This document shows positions 7,509 to 16,696 of a DNA stretch of 64,000 nt, piece by piece. Position 1 is the stretch's first letter; every line of letters starts with the position of its first letter. The notes below the pieces were generated by a model. The model was not told where the DNA came from and made no database searches. It worked only from the letters and a program-made list of their open reading frames with translations. The stretch comes from Leptotrichia sp. oral taxon 221 (lineage in GTDB: Bacteria; Fusobacteriota; Fusobacteriia; Fusobacteriales; Leptotrichiaceae): NCBI RefSeq assembly GCF_018128245.1, contig NZ_CP072378.1, positions 682,001-746,000 of the forward strand, in the 5' to 3' direction. Both the position numbers and the translations under genes were made by a program.

Positions 7509-9329
7509 AGTAATAAAATAAAAAATATAGCAATAATTGCTCACGTAGACCACGGTAAGACAACATTAGTGGATGCGTTATTGAAGCAATCAGGAACGTT
7601 TGGAGAACATGAAAAAGTTGATGAAAGAGTAATGGATAGTGATGATTTAGAAAAAGAAAGAGGAATAACAATCTTTTCAAAAAATGCGTCAATTCATTAT
7701 GGTGGTTATAAAATAAATGTAGTAGATACTCCAGGACATGCTGATTTTGGTGGAGAAGTACAAAGAATCTTAAAAATGGTTGATTCAGTGTTGTTATTAG
7801 TAGATGCATTTGAAGGAGTAATGCCTCAAACTAAATATGTATTGAAACAAGCATTAGAACATGGTTTGAGACCAATTGTTGTTGTAAATAAAATAGATAG
7901 ACCAAATTCTGATCCAGATGCTGTTGTTGATTCTGTATTCGATTTATTTGTTGAATTGGGAGCAAATGACGCACAATTGGATTTCCCAGTAGTTTATGCT
8001 TCTGCAAAAAATGGATTTGCTAAACTTGAATTAGAAGATGCAGATAAAGATATGAAACCTTTATTCGAAATGATTTTAAAACACGTTGAAGATCCAGAAG
8101 GTGACGAAAACGAACCTTTACAAATGCTAATTACTAATACAGAATATGACGAATATGTAGGTAAATTGGGGACAGGAAGAATTTATAACGGAAAAGTTGA
8201 AAAAAATGGCGACATAACTTTAATTAAAAGAGACGGAGAAATGGTAAACGCTAAAGTTACTAGAATTTATGGTTATGATGGATTGAAAAAAGTGGAAATG
8301 GAAGAAGCATCAGCTGGAGATATCGTAACTGTGGCAGGAATTGAAAAAATTGATATAGGAGAAACAGTTGCAGATAGAAATAATCCAAAACCACTTCCAT
8401 TAATTGATATTGATGAACCTACATTAGCAATGACTTTTGTTGTAAATGATTCGCCATTTGCTGGAAAAGACGGAAAATTTGTAACGTCTAGAAACATTTT
8501 GGAAAGATTACAAAAAGAAGTAAATCATAATGTAAGTATGAGATTAGAAATGACTGATTTGCCAGATGCCTTTATAGTTAAAGGAAGGGGAGAACTTCAA
8601 TTATCAATATTATTAGAAAATATGAGAAGAGAAGGATACGAGGTAGCTGTATCTAAACCAGAAGTAATTTATAAAGAAAAAAATGGACAAAAAATGGAAC
8701 CTATAGAATTGGCAATTATTGATGTTGCAGATGAATTTGTAGGAGTTGTTATTGAAAAATTAGGATTGAGAAAAGGTGAAATGGTAAATATGGTTCAAGG
8801 AACAGATGGTTATACTAGACTTGAATTTAAAGTGCCTTCAAGAGGATTAATTGGATTTAGAAATGAATTTTTAACAGAAACTAGAGGTACAGGAATTTTA
8901 AATCATTCATTCTTTGAATATGAACCATTTAAAGGTGAAGTAACTGGAAGAAGAAGAGGAGTTCTTATTGCAATGGAATCAGGAACAAGTTTAGGTTACT
9001 CATTGAATAACTTACAGCCAAGAGGAATTTTATTTATTGGGCCTGGTGTAGAAGTATATGAAGGAATGATCGTTGGAGAACATTCAAGAGAAAATGATTT
9101 AGTTGTAAATGTTTGTAAAGGGAAAAAACTTACAAATATGAGGGCAGCTGGAAGTGACGATGCAGTGAAATTAGCACCTCCAAAAGAATTTACACTTGAA
9201 TTGGCATTAGAATATATTGAAAATGATGAGTTAGTTGAAATTACACCAAACTTTATTAGATTGAGAAAAAAATATTTGAACGCTAACGAAAGAAAAAAAT
9301 ATGAAAATGGAACTACAAGTAGAGTTTAA
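7506..9329 (+). CDS. typA: Ribosome-associated translational GTPase TypA/BipA
   Basis: A 607-residue translation-factor GTPase of typical TypA length. The G1 loop AHVDHGKTT (about 12-20), G2 region [11 protein letters not shown]3 DTPGHADFG and G4 NKIDRPN are all intact. They are followed by EF-G-like domains II, III and V and the TypA-specific C-terminal domain ([30 protein letters not shown]). TypA binds 70S ribosomes and aids ribosome assembly and stress growth. It is monocistronic, with a TGTTATAAT promoter and an unusually distant ribosome binding site. Confidence 0.97.
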   Translation: MSNKIKNIAIIAHVDHGKTTLVDALLKQSGTFGEHEKVDERVMDSDDLEKERGITIFSKNASIHYGGYKINVVDTPGHADFGGEVQRILKMVDSVLLLVDAFEGVMPQTKYVLKQALEHGLRPIVVVNKIDRPNSDPDAVVDSVFDLFVELGANDAQLDFPVVYASAKNGFAKLELEDADKDMKPLFEMILKHVEDPEGDENEPLQMLITNTEYDEYVGKLGTGRIYNGKVEKNGDITLIKRDGEMVNAKVTRIYGYDGLKKVEMEEASAGDIVTVAGIEKIDIGETVADRNNPKPLPLIDIDEPTLAMTFVVNDSPFAGKDGKFVTSRNILERLQKEVNHNVSMRLEMTDLPDAFIVKGRGELQLSILLENMRREGYEVAVSKPEVIYKEKNGQKMEPIELAIIDVADEFVGVVIEKLGLRKGEMVNMVQGTDGYTRLEFKVPSRGLIGFRNEFLTETRGTGILNHSFFEYEPFKGEVTGRRRGVLIAMESGTSLGYSLNNLQPRGILFIGPGVEVYEGMIVGEHSRENDLVVNVCKGKKLTNMRAAGSDDAVKLAPPKEFTLELALEYIENDELVEITPNFIRLRKKYLNANERKKYENGTTSRV

Positions 9330-9457
9330 TTTGAAATTTTAATTTGAGAAATCATTAATTTAAAAGATGGTAAAAGTTTTTTATTTTATTTTTAAAAATA
9401 AGAAAAAACAAAAAACAAGATATTATAAAAATAAAATATGAAAAAGTAGAAAAAGAC

Positions 9458-9486
9458 TTGACAAATAAAGACTTATTTATTATAAT
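9458..9486 (+). promoter_or_regulatory. Consensus promoter of rpmF
   Basis: TTGACA (9458-9463), a 17-base spacer and TATAAT (9481-9486) form a perfect sigma70 promoter before the ribosomal gene rpmF. It is the strongest promoter in the window. Confidence 0.85.
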
Positions 9487-9571
9487 ATCTTGTATAATAT
9501 TTTAAAGAAAGCAAATTGCATAAATATGCTTACTTATTACATACCAATTATTGGAAAGGAGTCGGTAAACA

Positions 9572-9763
9572 ATGGCAGTACCTAAGAAAAGAACTTCAAA
9601 AGCAAAAAGAAATATGAGAAGATCTCATGATTCAATTTCTGCTCCAAGCATTATCGTAGAAGCTGATGGAACAGTAAGAAGACCTCATAGATTAAATTTA
9701 AAAACAGGAGTATATAGAGGTAGACAAATTTTAGCAACTGAAGAAGAAACAACAGTTGAATAA
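9572..9763 (+). CDS. rpmF: 50S ribosomal protein L32
   Basis: A 63-residue basic protein beginning MAVPKKRTSKAKRNMRRSHD, the classic L32 N-terminus, with CPNCGEP-type cysteines absent. It is therefore the zinc-independent (C-minus) form. L32 is a structural component of the large ribosomal subunit near the peptidyl-transferase region. In many bacteria it follows yceD (DUF177) and precedes plsX; here it stands alone between its own consensus promoter and a strong terminator. Confidence 0.97.
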   Translation: MAVPKKRTSKAKRNMRRSHDSISAPSIIVEADGTVRRPHRLNLKTGVYRGRQILATEEETTVE

Positions 9764-9769
9764 TAATAG

Positions 9770-9797
9770 AGCAAGATATGAAGGTCTTGCTTTTTTA
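9770..9797 (+). terminator. Intrinsic terminator of rpmF
   Basis: AGCAAGA / TCTTGCT arms (9770-9776 and 9785-9791) with an 8-base loop run straight into TTTTTT. Confidence 0.85.
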
Positions 9798-9921
9798 TTT
9801 ATAAATTCTATTAATAATCGTCTTGGTTATATTTTTTTTATTTTATCAGCAATTCAATAAGAGATATTGAAATTTTTATTATATCACTAGAAAAATACTA
9901 CTTTATAAAAAATTGTATGTG

Positions 9922-9930
9922 TGTTATAAT
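9922..9930 (+). promoter_or_regulatory. Extended -10 promoter before the 9962 gene
   Basis: TGTTATAAT stands 31 bases upstream of the TTG start at 9962. The -35 region is weak. Confidence 0.5.
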
Positions 9931-9961
9931 TGTAAAAAATTATATTAAAAAGGTGATAATT

Positions 9962-10867
9962 TTGAGAAAAAATAAAATAATTAATTTATTAATTTTTATT
10001 TTGATTTCAAACGTTTTATTAGCTGAAAATAGTAATAAAAAAAAGAAAATTTCAGATGAAGCAGTAAAGGTTGAAATAATTATTAATAAAAAAGATGAAT
10101 CAAGCAGGAATGATTATCTTGAAGAAAGTAATAATGAAGAAAGAGAAGCAGGATACATCTATTTAGATGAAGACGATACAGATGTAAAAGAAGTAAAAAA
10201 AGAAAATAAGGTAATTAATAAACTTGATAAATTTATTAGGAAAATAGATGAAAAAGTTAATCCGACATTGAAATTTTATGTACCAGCATCTTATGGAACT
10301 TGGTATTTGATAAAAACAACAGATCCTCAAGAAGCAAATTTTCAAAATGTAAGATATAATTTTGCACAAGAAATGAATGGTTACAGAATTACAAGAGATT
10401 ATTTTATTCCAGCGAACCAAATTTGGGTTGAAAATAATGAAAGAGCTTGGATTAAAGAAGAGAGAGGGAAAGTTTATTTAAGTACAGAGGCTAAATTATT
10501 TAAGAGCTTTAAAAATGAAATTCTTTTTTTTGATAGAAAATACAAATACATGGTTATAAGGTATCAAGATACAGGAGTTGTTAGAGTGTTTTCAAGAGAG
10601 CCAGACGATGATGTAGATTTGGAAGGAAATGAAAAGTCTGAGTACGAATCAATCTTAAAAGTGATTCCAAATTTGAAAGATGTAGAATATGATACTACAT
10701 TGAGAAATGATGAAATTGAAAAATCAAGGAAAGAGTATATTGAACAGGAAAGAGCAAGATTGATTGAAGAAGAAATTAATGCGGATCCAGAGAAATTCTT
10801 TCAAATAGATACGGGTATAAAATCAAAAACAAAAAAAATTAAAGAAAAAAAATCTAAAAATAAATAA
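9962..10867 (+). CDS. Secreted hypothetical protein, about 301 aa
   Basis: Not recognised. The TTG at 9962 is chosen as start because AAGGTGAT lies just before it and it gives a clean signal peptide (MRKNKIINLLIFILISNVLLA). The upstream ATG at 9917 would put the -10 element inside the gene. The mature protein begins with a highly charged Lys/Glu/Asp stretch, then a globular part (GTWYLIKTTDPQEANF to VVRVFSREPDDD) rich in aromatic residues, and ends in a Lys/Glu-rich coiled-coil-like tail. The probable location is the periplasm. It heads a run with mltG (20 bases downstream), tilS and ftsH, so a role in the envelope is possible but unproven. Confidence 0.75.
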   Translation: MRKNKIINLLIFILISNVLLAENSNKKKKISDEAVKVEIIINKKDESSRNDYLEESNNEEREAGYIYLDEDDTDVKEVKKENKVINKLDKFIRKIDEKVNPTLKFYVPASYGTWYLIKTTDPQEANFQNVRYNFAQEMNGYRITRDYFIPANQIWVENNERAWIKEERGKVYLSTEAKLFKSFKNEILFFDRKYKYMVIRYQDTGVVRVFSREPDDDVDLEGNEKSEYESILKVIPNLKDVEYDTTLRNDEIEKSRKEYIEQERARLIEEEINADPEKFFQIDTGIKSKTKKIKEKKSKNK

Positions 10868-10887
10868 TAAAAATGTATTGGAGAGTT

Positions 10888-11838
10888 ATGAAAAAATTAC
10901 TTAAAATATCGAATATTGTTATTTTTATACTTTTAATGATGTTTCTAATGTTCTTTTTAAGTTTTTTTATTGGGAAAAAAGAGTATAAAAATGTGCATGT
11001 AAATGTAAAAAAAGGAACAACATTTCAACAAATTTATAAAGAGTTGAAATTAAATTATGGGATAATGGATAGATTGTATTTGAAAACAAAAGGTAAAAAT
11101 ACAAATTTAAAAATTGGAACTTATAAATTTGATGGGAAGTTTTCAAAATATGAAATTATTAGAAAAATAAAAAATAGTGAAACTAATGGAATAAGATTGA
11201 CGATTCCTGAAGGATTTACAACAAAACAAATATATGAAAGAATGGATGCGTTGGGATTAGGTTCAAGAGAAGAAATAGAGAATGTATTGAAAACCGTAGA
11301 TTTTCCGTATCCACATGAAGGAAATAATTTTGAAGGATATTTTTATCCAGAAACTTATATTTTTAATGAAAATGTAACGACTGAACAAGTAGTAAAAACT
11401 ATCTTAAATGAATTTTTGAAGAAATTTCCTCCAGAAAAATATCCAAATAAAGCAGAATTTTATAATAATTTGAAATTGGCATCTATTGTAGAAGCTGAAG
11501 TTCCAAATAATGCTGATAAATCTAAAGTTGCAGGATTATTTAAAAAACGTTTAGAAAAAGGAATGAGATTGGAATCGGATGCGACATTGAAATATGAATT
11601 GGGAAGACAAGCGTTAAGAGGTGAATTGAAAAATACAAACACACCATATAATTCGTATAAAACAAAAGGGTTACCACCAACTCCAATTGGAAATCCACCT
11701 TATGAAACAGTAAAAATTGTTGAAGATGCTGTTGGAGGCGATGACTTATTTTTCTTTACTTATAGAGGAAAGACTTATTATTCGAAGACTCACGAAGAAC
11801 ATCTGAAAAAGAGAAGAGAAAGTGGGCAATTAAAATAA
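10888..11838 (+). CDS. mltG: Endolytic murein transglycosylase MltG (YceG family)
   Basis: About 316 residues with one N-terminal membrane helix (VIFILLMMFLMFFLSFFIG) and a LysM-like region (GTTFQQIYKELKLN). The YceG catalytic domain shows ASIVEAEVPNNADKSKVAGLF, whose first Glu matches the catalytic residue of the family, and RLESDATLKYELG and PYNSYKTKGLPPTPIGNP, both YceG signatures. MltG cleaves nascent peptidoglycan strands at the membrane. The ATG at 10888 follows GGAG closely; an in-frame ATG at 10873 exists but lacks a site. Just downstream of the unknown secreted protein and upstream of tilS. Confidence 0.93.
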   Translation: MKKLLKISNIVIFILLMMFLMFFLSFFIGKKEYKNVHVNVKKGTTFQQIYKELKLNYGIMDRLYLKTKGKNTNLKIGTYKFDGKFSKYEIIRKIKNSETNGIRLTIPEGFTTKQIYERMDALGLGSREEIENVLKTVDFPYPHEGNNFEGYFYPETYIFNENVTTEQVVKTILNEFLKKFPPEKYPNKAEFYNNLKLASIVEAEVPNNADKSKVAGLFKKRLEKGMRLESDATLKYELGRQALRGELKNTNTPYNSYKTKGLPPTPIGNPPYETVKIVEDAVGGDDLFFFTYRGKTYYSKTHEEHLKKRRESGQLK

Positions 11839-11859
11839 TTTTAGGAATAGGGAAGAAAA

Positions 11860-13236
11860 ATGCTGGATTTTAAAAGATTTTCAAAGCAACTAAAAAATTT
11901 AAAAAGAGAAGAAATTATAAAAAAAAATGATAAAATATTAATTGCTTTTTCTGGTGGACCAGATTCAGTATTTCTATTTTATTTATTGAGTTATTTGAAA
12001 AGTGAGTACAATCTTGAATTAGCATTAATGTATGTAAATCATAATTTGCGATCAGATGTTGATAATGATTTAAATTTTGTGAAGGATTTTTCTAAAAAAA
12101 ATGATGTAAAATTGTATATTGAAAGCGTTGATGTGAATAGTCATTCAAAAAAAATGAAGAAATCCATCGAGTTAGCGGCTAGAGAATTGAGATACGAAGC
12201 ATTGGAAAAGGTTTTTCAAAAAGAAGGATTTACGAAAATAGCAACAGGTCATAATTTAGATGATAATGTGGAGACCTTTATTTTTAGGCTTTTGAGAGGA
12301 ACGTCTATTAGAGGGTTGAAAGGGATACCGAGAGTTAGAAAGAATATAATTAGACCGATATTACAATTTGAAAAAAAAAATATTGTTAATTTTTTAGAAG
12401 AATTGAATCAAAAATTTATTATTGATTATACAAATAATGAAATTGATTATACGAGGAATTTTATTAGGAATGAGGTTTTTCCTAAATTTATCCAAATAAA
12501 TCCGAGATTTAAAGACAAGATTAATAATTTGATTTTAGAAATAAATGATAGAGATAAAAATGTGAAAGTTCAAAATGTTGAAGTGAGCATATCGAAGGAT
12601 AAGTTCGTTCGATATCTTGAAAATGAAGGTGTTAAAGAGATTTCAAGAGAGAAAATTAATAAAATTTATGAAATTATTTTTAATAAAAATGGATTGATAG
12701 ATTCAAAGGGTTCGAAGGAATTTTATTTGGGAAATGGTAAAATTTTGCAAAAAAAATATGGGCAATTAAAAGTAGTTGAAAAAGAAGAAAAAAAAGATTA
12801 TAATATTGAAGTGATTATTAAGAAAAATCAAAGTGTTGAGTGGTATAATTACGAGATAATATTGTATGAAAATTTTGAAATTTTTGAAAAAGAATTTTTG
12901 AAAAAAAATAGTCAAGAATATAATTATTATGAGATAGAATCAGATTTAGAAATAGGTAAATTAGTCGTTAGAAGTAGAAAAGCTGGAGATACAATATTAG
13001 GTAAAAATTCTGAACATCAAAAAATAAAAAAAATTCTAATAGATGAAAAGATACCTAAGTGGGAGCGTGATAAAATTCCAATTATTGAAAATATCAATGA
13101 TGTGGAGGATGGAGATAAGAGAGAAATCTTATTAGTTTTAAATATAAAGAGTTCTAAATTTTTGAAAAAAGTAGAATTTAATATGTTAGGAAAAGAGAAA
13201 AGAATATTGATAATAGGGAGGAAAGATGGAAGATAA
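11860..13236 (+). CDS. tilS: tRNA(Ile)-lysidine synthase
   Basis: A 458-residue N-type ATP pyrophosphatase. The PP-loop motif AFSGGPDS lies at about residues 29-36, followed by YVNHNLR and ATGHNLDDNVETFIFRLLRG, both TilS signatures. The C-terminal domain carries the RSRKAGDTI and KKILIDEKIPKWERDKIPII blocks. TilS converts C34 of the minor isoleucine tRNA to lysidine so that it reads AUA, an essential step in an A/T-rich genome full of AUA codons. The last 11 bases overlap ftsH, a tilS-ftsH pairing found in many bacteria. Confidence 0.95.
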   Translation: MLDFKRFSKQLKNLKREEIIKKNDKILIAFSGGPDSVFLFYLLSYLKSEYNLELALMYVNHNLRSDVDNDLNFVKDFSKKNDVKLYIESVDVNSHSKKMKKSIELAARELRYEALEKVFQKEGFTKIATGHNLDDNVETFIFRLLRGTSIRGLKGIPRVRKNIIRPILQFEKKNIVNFLEELNQKFIIDYTNNEIDYTRNFIRNEVFPKFIQINPRFKDKINNLILEINDRDKNVKVQNVEVSISKDKFVRYLENEGVKEISREKINKIYEIIFNKNGLIDSKGSKEFYLGNGKILQKKYGQLKVVEKEEKKDYNIEVIIKKNQSVEWYNYEIILYENFEIFEKEFLKKNSQEYNYYEIESDLEIGKLVVRSRKAGDTILGKNSEHQKIKKILIDEKIPKWERDKIPIIENINDVEDGDKREILLVLNIKSSKFLKKVEFNMLGKEKRILIIGRKDGR

Positions 13237-15496
13237 AAACAGAAATGATATAAAAAGAAGATTAGAAGAGTTACGAAAAGAAAATAACAGAAAAAATGAT
13301 TCAAAAGATGACGGTAATAAATCACCATTTGGATCACCATTAGTATTTTTTACAATTATATTAATAGCGTTTACATTTATTTTCTATGGGTCAATACAAG
13401 AGTATTTTCAACCAAAGAAAAATATAACGTATAGTGAATTTGTAAATAAAATTAAAGATGGAAGTTTTAGTGAAATTCAAGAAAAAGATGACAGATTACT
13501 TTCGAAAGTTAGAGAAGGAAATCAAGATGTGTATTATTACACAAAAAAGATAACTGAAAGAGTGGGAAATGACCCAATAATTGTCCAAGCAATAGCTAAT
13601 AACAAAGTAAAAGTTACATCTTTACCACCATCAGGAAGTGGATTATTTATGGCACTTTTAATTAATTTATTACCAATGGTGTTAATGATTGGACTAATGG
13701 TTTATCTTGCTAAAAAAATGATGGATGGTTCTCAAGGCGGACCTGGAAATATGTTTGGATTTGGTAAGTCTCGTGCTGATAAAATGGATAAAAAACCAGA
13801 TGTTAAATTTGATGATGTTGCTGGTGTAGATGGAGCTAAAGAAGAATTAAAAGAAGTTGTAGATTTCTTAAAAAATCCAGAAAAATATACAAAAGCTGGA
13901 GCAAGAGTTCCAAAAGGAGTTTTATTATTAGGAAGACCTGGTACTGGAAAAACATTACTAGCAAAAGCAGTAGCTGGAGAATCAGGAGCATCGTTCTTTA
14001 GTATTTCAGGATCTGAATTTGTAGAAATGTTTGTCGGAGTTGGAGCTTCAAGAGTAAGAGACTTGTTTGAAAAAGCTAAAAAATCTACTCCATCAATTAT
14101 TTTTATAGATGAAATTGATGCTATCGGTAGAAGAAGAAGTGCTGGGAAAAATAGTGGAAGTAATGATGAAAGAGAACAAACTTTAAATCAATTATTAGTT
14201 GAAATGGATGGATTTGATACTGATACAAAAGTTATAGTTTTAGCTGCTACAAATAGAGAAGATGTGTTAGATTCTGCATTATTAAGAGCAGGTAGATTTG
14301 ATAGAAGAGTAACTGTTGATGCACCTGATTTACAAGGTAGAATCGCTATTTTAAAGGTTCATTCTAGAAATAAAAAACTTGCAGCTGATGTAAGATTAGA
14401 AGATATTGCGAAAATAACTCCAGGATTTGTTGGAGCAGATATTGCAAACTTATTAAATGAAGCAGCAATTTTAGCAGCTAGAAGATCTTCTGACACAATT
14501 ACAATGGAAGATTTAGATGAAGCAGTAGATAAAATTGGAATGGGTCTTGGTCAAAAAGGTAAGATTATTAAACCAGAAGAAAAAAGATTGTTGGCATATC
14601 ATGAAGCAGGACATGCTGTAATGACAGAGTTAACACCAGGAGCAGATCCAGTGCATAAAGTAACAATTATTCCAAGAGGAGATGCAGGTGGATTTATGAT
14701 GCCGCTTCCTGAAGAAAAATTAGTTACAACAAGTAGAGAAATTTTAGCTGAAATTAAAGTTTTATTCGGTGGTAGAGCTGCAGAAGAATTAGTGTTAGAA
14801 GATATTAGTACAGGAGCATATTCTGATATAAAACGAGCAACTCAATTAGCAAGAACATATGTTGAAAGAGTTGGAATGAGTAAAAATTTAGGACCTATAA
14901 ATTTTGAAAATTCTGAAGAAGAATTCTCATTTACTACGAATAAAAGTGATGAAACTGTTAGAGAAATTGATTTAGAAATCAGAAAAATATTAACAGATGA
15001 GTATTTAAAAACTTTAAATACTTTAAGAGAAAATAGAGAAAAACTTGAAAATGTAGCACAGTTATTATTGAAAAAAGAAACTATAACAGGAGAAGCTGTA
15101 AGAAAAATAATTGCAGGAGCTACATTTGAAGATATTTTAGCTGAAGAAGCACAAATTTCAGAAAAGAAAGATGAGCAACAATTTCAAGAAAAAATATTGG
15201 AAACTGTTGAAGAAGTAGATGAAATTGTTGAAGAACAAGATAATACAAAAGAAACAGAAGAATTGAAGACAGAAATTGAAGAAAATCAGCAAGATATAAT
15301 AAAATTAGAAGAAGATATCGTTGAAGATTTAAAAAAAGAAAAAGAAAATTCTGAAGATCCTGAAAGTTCAGATGAAGATAATTCAGATGATTCGAATAAT
15401 TCAGATGATTTTGATAATGGAGATACTCCAAAACAGCAAGAAGAAAATGTGGAAAAGAAAGAGAAAAAAATAGATATTCCAGATTTTATGAAATAA
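13226..15496 (+). CDS. ftsH: ATP-dependent zinc metalloprotease FtsH with acidic C-terminal tail
   Basis: A 756-residue membrane AAA+ protease, longer than the usual 610-700. Two membrane helices (about 38-57 and 139-161) flank a short periplasmic domain. Walker A is GRPGTGKT (about 236-243), Walker B IIFIDE (291-296), and the second region of homology ends with GRFDRR. The zinc site is HEAGH (459-463) with Asp533 as likely third ligand. The Walker A proline of the usual GPPGTGKT is an arginine. Residues about 640-756 form an extra, strongly acidic Glu/Asp/Ser/Asn tail that ends in a basic KKEKKIDIPDFMK segment. FtsH degrades misassembled membrane proteins and short-lived regulators. It overlaps tilS by 11 bases. 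Confidence 0.96.
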   Translation: MEDKNRNDIKRRLEELRKENNRKNDSKDDGNKSPFGSPLVFFTIILIAFTFIFYGSIQEYFQPKKNITYSEFVNKIKDGSFSEIQEKDDRLLSKVREGNQDVYYYTKKITERVGNDPIIVQAIANNKVKVTSLPPSGSGLFMALLINLLPMVLMIGLMVYLAKKMMDGSQGGPGNMFGFGKSRADKMDKKPDVKFDDVAGVDGAKEELKEVVDFLKNPEKYTKAGARVPKGVLLLGRPGTGKTLLAKAVAGESGASFFSISGSEFVEMFVGVGASRVRDLFEKAKKSTPSIIFIDEIDAIGRRRSAGKNSGSNDEREQTLNQLLVEMDGFDTDTKVIVLAATNREDVLDSALLRAGRFDRRVTVDAPDLQGRIAILKVHSRNKKLAADVRLEDIAKITPGFVGADIANLLNEAAILAARRSSDTITMEDLDEAVDKIGMGLGQKGKIIKPEEKRLLAYHEAGHAVMTELTPGADPVHKVTIIPRGDAGGFMMPLPEEKLVTTSREILAEIKVLFGGRAAEELVLEDISTGAYSDIKRATQLARTYVERVGMSKNLGPINFENSEEEFSFTTNKSDETVREIDLEIRKILTDEYLKTLNTLRENREKLENVAQLLLKKETITGEAVRKIIAGATFEDILAEEAQISEKKDEQQFQEKILETVEEVDEIVEEQDNTKETEELKTEIEENQQDIIKLEEDIVEDLKKEKENSEDPESSDEDNSDDSNNSDDFDNGDTPKQQEENVEKKEKKIDIPDFMK

Positions 15497-15597
15497 TTTT
15501 TAAAAAGTTTATTTTTGATTGATAAAAAAGATAAATTATTTTTTAAAAAGCAAAAAGATTTAGTAAGAAGAGAATGTAAAATATAGAAATTAATTGA

Positions 15598-15670
15598 GAA
15601 CTCTCCAAATGAAAGTTTTTTAAGGTAGTGATTTAAATGAAACTTGATAAACTGTAAAAATGGAGAGTTC
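15598..15670. repeat. Long-loop inverted repeat
   Basis: GAACTCTCCA (15598-15607) and TGGAGAGTTC (15661-15670) are perfect 10-base complements 53 bases apart. No T-run follows, so it is not a simple terminator. It may be a small RNA structure or the ends of a degenerate element. Confidence 0.5.
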
Positions 15671-15842
15671 ATTGTTTATTTAGTGTAAATTGATTTAATA
15701 GGAAGGTAGTAAGAAGTCTCCAACTTCCAAAAATCAGAGTAGTTCACTAAAGATTCATAAAAAATATAAATGTTTTGTAAATTTAAATAATTAACAAATT
15801 ATGTATTTTTTATATTTGTTGTGAAAAAAAAATCACAAAATA

Positions 15843-15871
15843 TTTACACTTTCAAAATCATGTGGTATAAT
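15843..15871 (+). promoter_or_regulatory. Promoter of the ankyrin gene
   Basis: TTTACA (15843-15848), 17 bases and an extended -10, TGGTATAAT (-10 at 15866-15871). The start codon follows within about 10 bases of the likely +1, so the leader is very short. Confidence 0.75.
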
Positions 15872-15887
15872 TATAGTGAGGTAAGAT

Positions 15888-16640
15888 ATGAGATGTCTAA
15901 AATTAAGAAATAGGTTTATTTTTTTTTCAGTAAAATTGATAATTTTTTGTTTATTCTTTATACAACTACAAAGTTTATTTTCATACACTAGAGATTTGGA
16001 ATTAGTTACTTTAAAAAAGGAAATAGATGAAAAAGAGAATGAATTAAAATTATTATTCAATGCGATTAGGAAAAAAAATAATAAATATGTTATTTATAGG
16101 ATGGATTTAAGAGAAAATACACTAAGAAAGTCACCTAATGAAACTAAAATAAATAGAAGTGAAGTTTATGGTCCGTTAGATGATGACATATATACCTTGA
16201 TAGGACGAAAAGAATTAATCAATGTTAATGAAAAAAGCCTAGATGGATATACACCTTTAGTTGTTGCGATTGAATCTAATAATAATGATTTAGTTAAAAT
16301 ATTTTTAGAAAATAATGCAGATTTAAGAGTTAAGCATCCAATTTTAAATAGGACTGTGTTAGGAACAGCTGCCTATTATGAAAATTTGGAAGCAGCAGAG
16401 CTATTATTGAAAAAAAATCCTCGATTAATCAATATTAAGAGTCAATATGATGGTTGGAATGCACTTCAAGATGCAACTTTAAAATCGAATACAGAAATAG
16501 TGAAGTTATTATTAAAATATGGAGCAAATCCAATGCAGAAAGATAATCATGGAGGAGATGCAATGGATATGGCAACTGATTTTGGAAAAGGTGAGATAGT
16601 AAAATTGTTTAGAGATAGTATAAAATCTAAGCGGAAATAA
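15888..16640 (+). CDS. Exported ankyrin-repeat protein
   Basis: A 250-residue protein. An N-terminal hydrophobic segment (about residues 10-30, IFFSVKLIIFCLFFIQLQSLFS) suggests export or a membrane anchor. Ankyrin-type repeats occupy about residues 120-245; recognisable units are DGYTPLVVAIESNNNDLVKIFLENNADL, TVLGTAAYYENLEAAELLLKKNP, GWNALQDATLKSNTEIVKLLLKYGANP and GGDAMDMATDFGKGEIVKLF. Such repeats bind proteins; no enzymatic domain is seen and the partner is unknown. The gene has its own strong promoter and a very short leader. ptsI follows 56 bases later and could share the transcript. Confidence 0.85.
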   Translation: MRCLKLRNRFIFFSVKLIIFCLFFIQLQSLFSYTRDLELVTLKKEIDEKENELKLLFNAIRKKNNKYVIYRMDLRENTLRKSPNETKINRSEVYGPLDDDIYTLIGRKELINVNEKSLDGYTPLVVAIESNNNDLVKIFLENNADLRVKHPILNRTVLGTAAYYENLEAAELLLKKNPRLINIKSQYDGWNALQDATLKSNTEIVKLLLKYGANPMQKDNHGGDAMDMATDFGKGEIVKLFRDSIKSKRK

Positions 16641-16696
16641 TTGATATTCTAAATAAATTTGTTTTTTATAAAATATTATATATAGAGGAGAAGAAT

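Larger units (their letters stand above)
15497..15887. other. 391-base gap between ftsH and the ankyrin gene
   Basis: No protein gene of useful size was found. The gap holds an A/T-only weak hairpin just after ftsH, a 10-bp perfect inverted repeat (15598-15607 and 15661-15670), two micro-frames of six and seven codons around it (ATG near 15637 and 15660), and the promoter of the ankyrin gene at its end. Confidence 0.5.

Noticed and set aside
9378-9412. Terminator for typA made of A and T only
   Set aside because: GTTTTTT and AAAAAAC can pair around an A/T core, but such sequence arises by chance in this composition; there is no G/C clamp.
9917-9961. Longer secreted protein starting at the ATG at 9917
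   Set aside because: The -10 element TATAAT (9925-9930) would be inside the gene, and the extension spoils the signal peptide. TTG 9962 follows AAGGTGAT.
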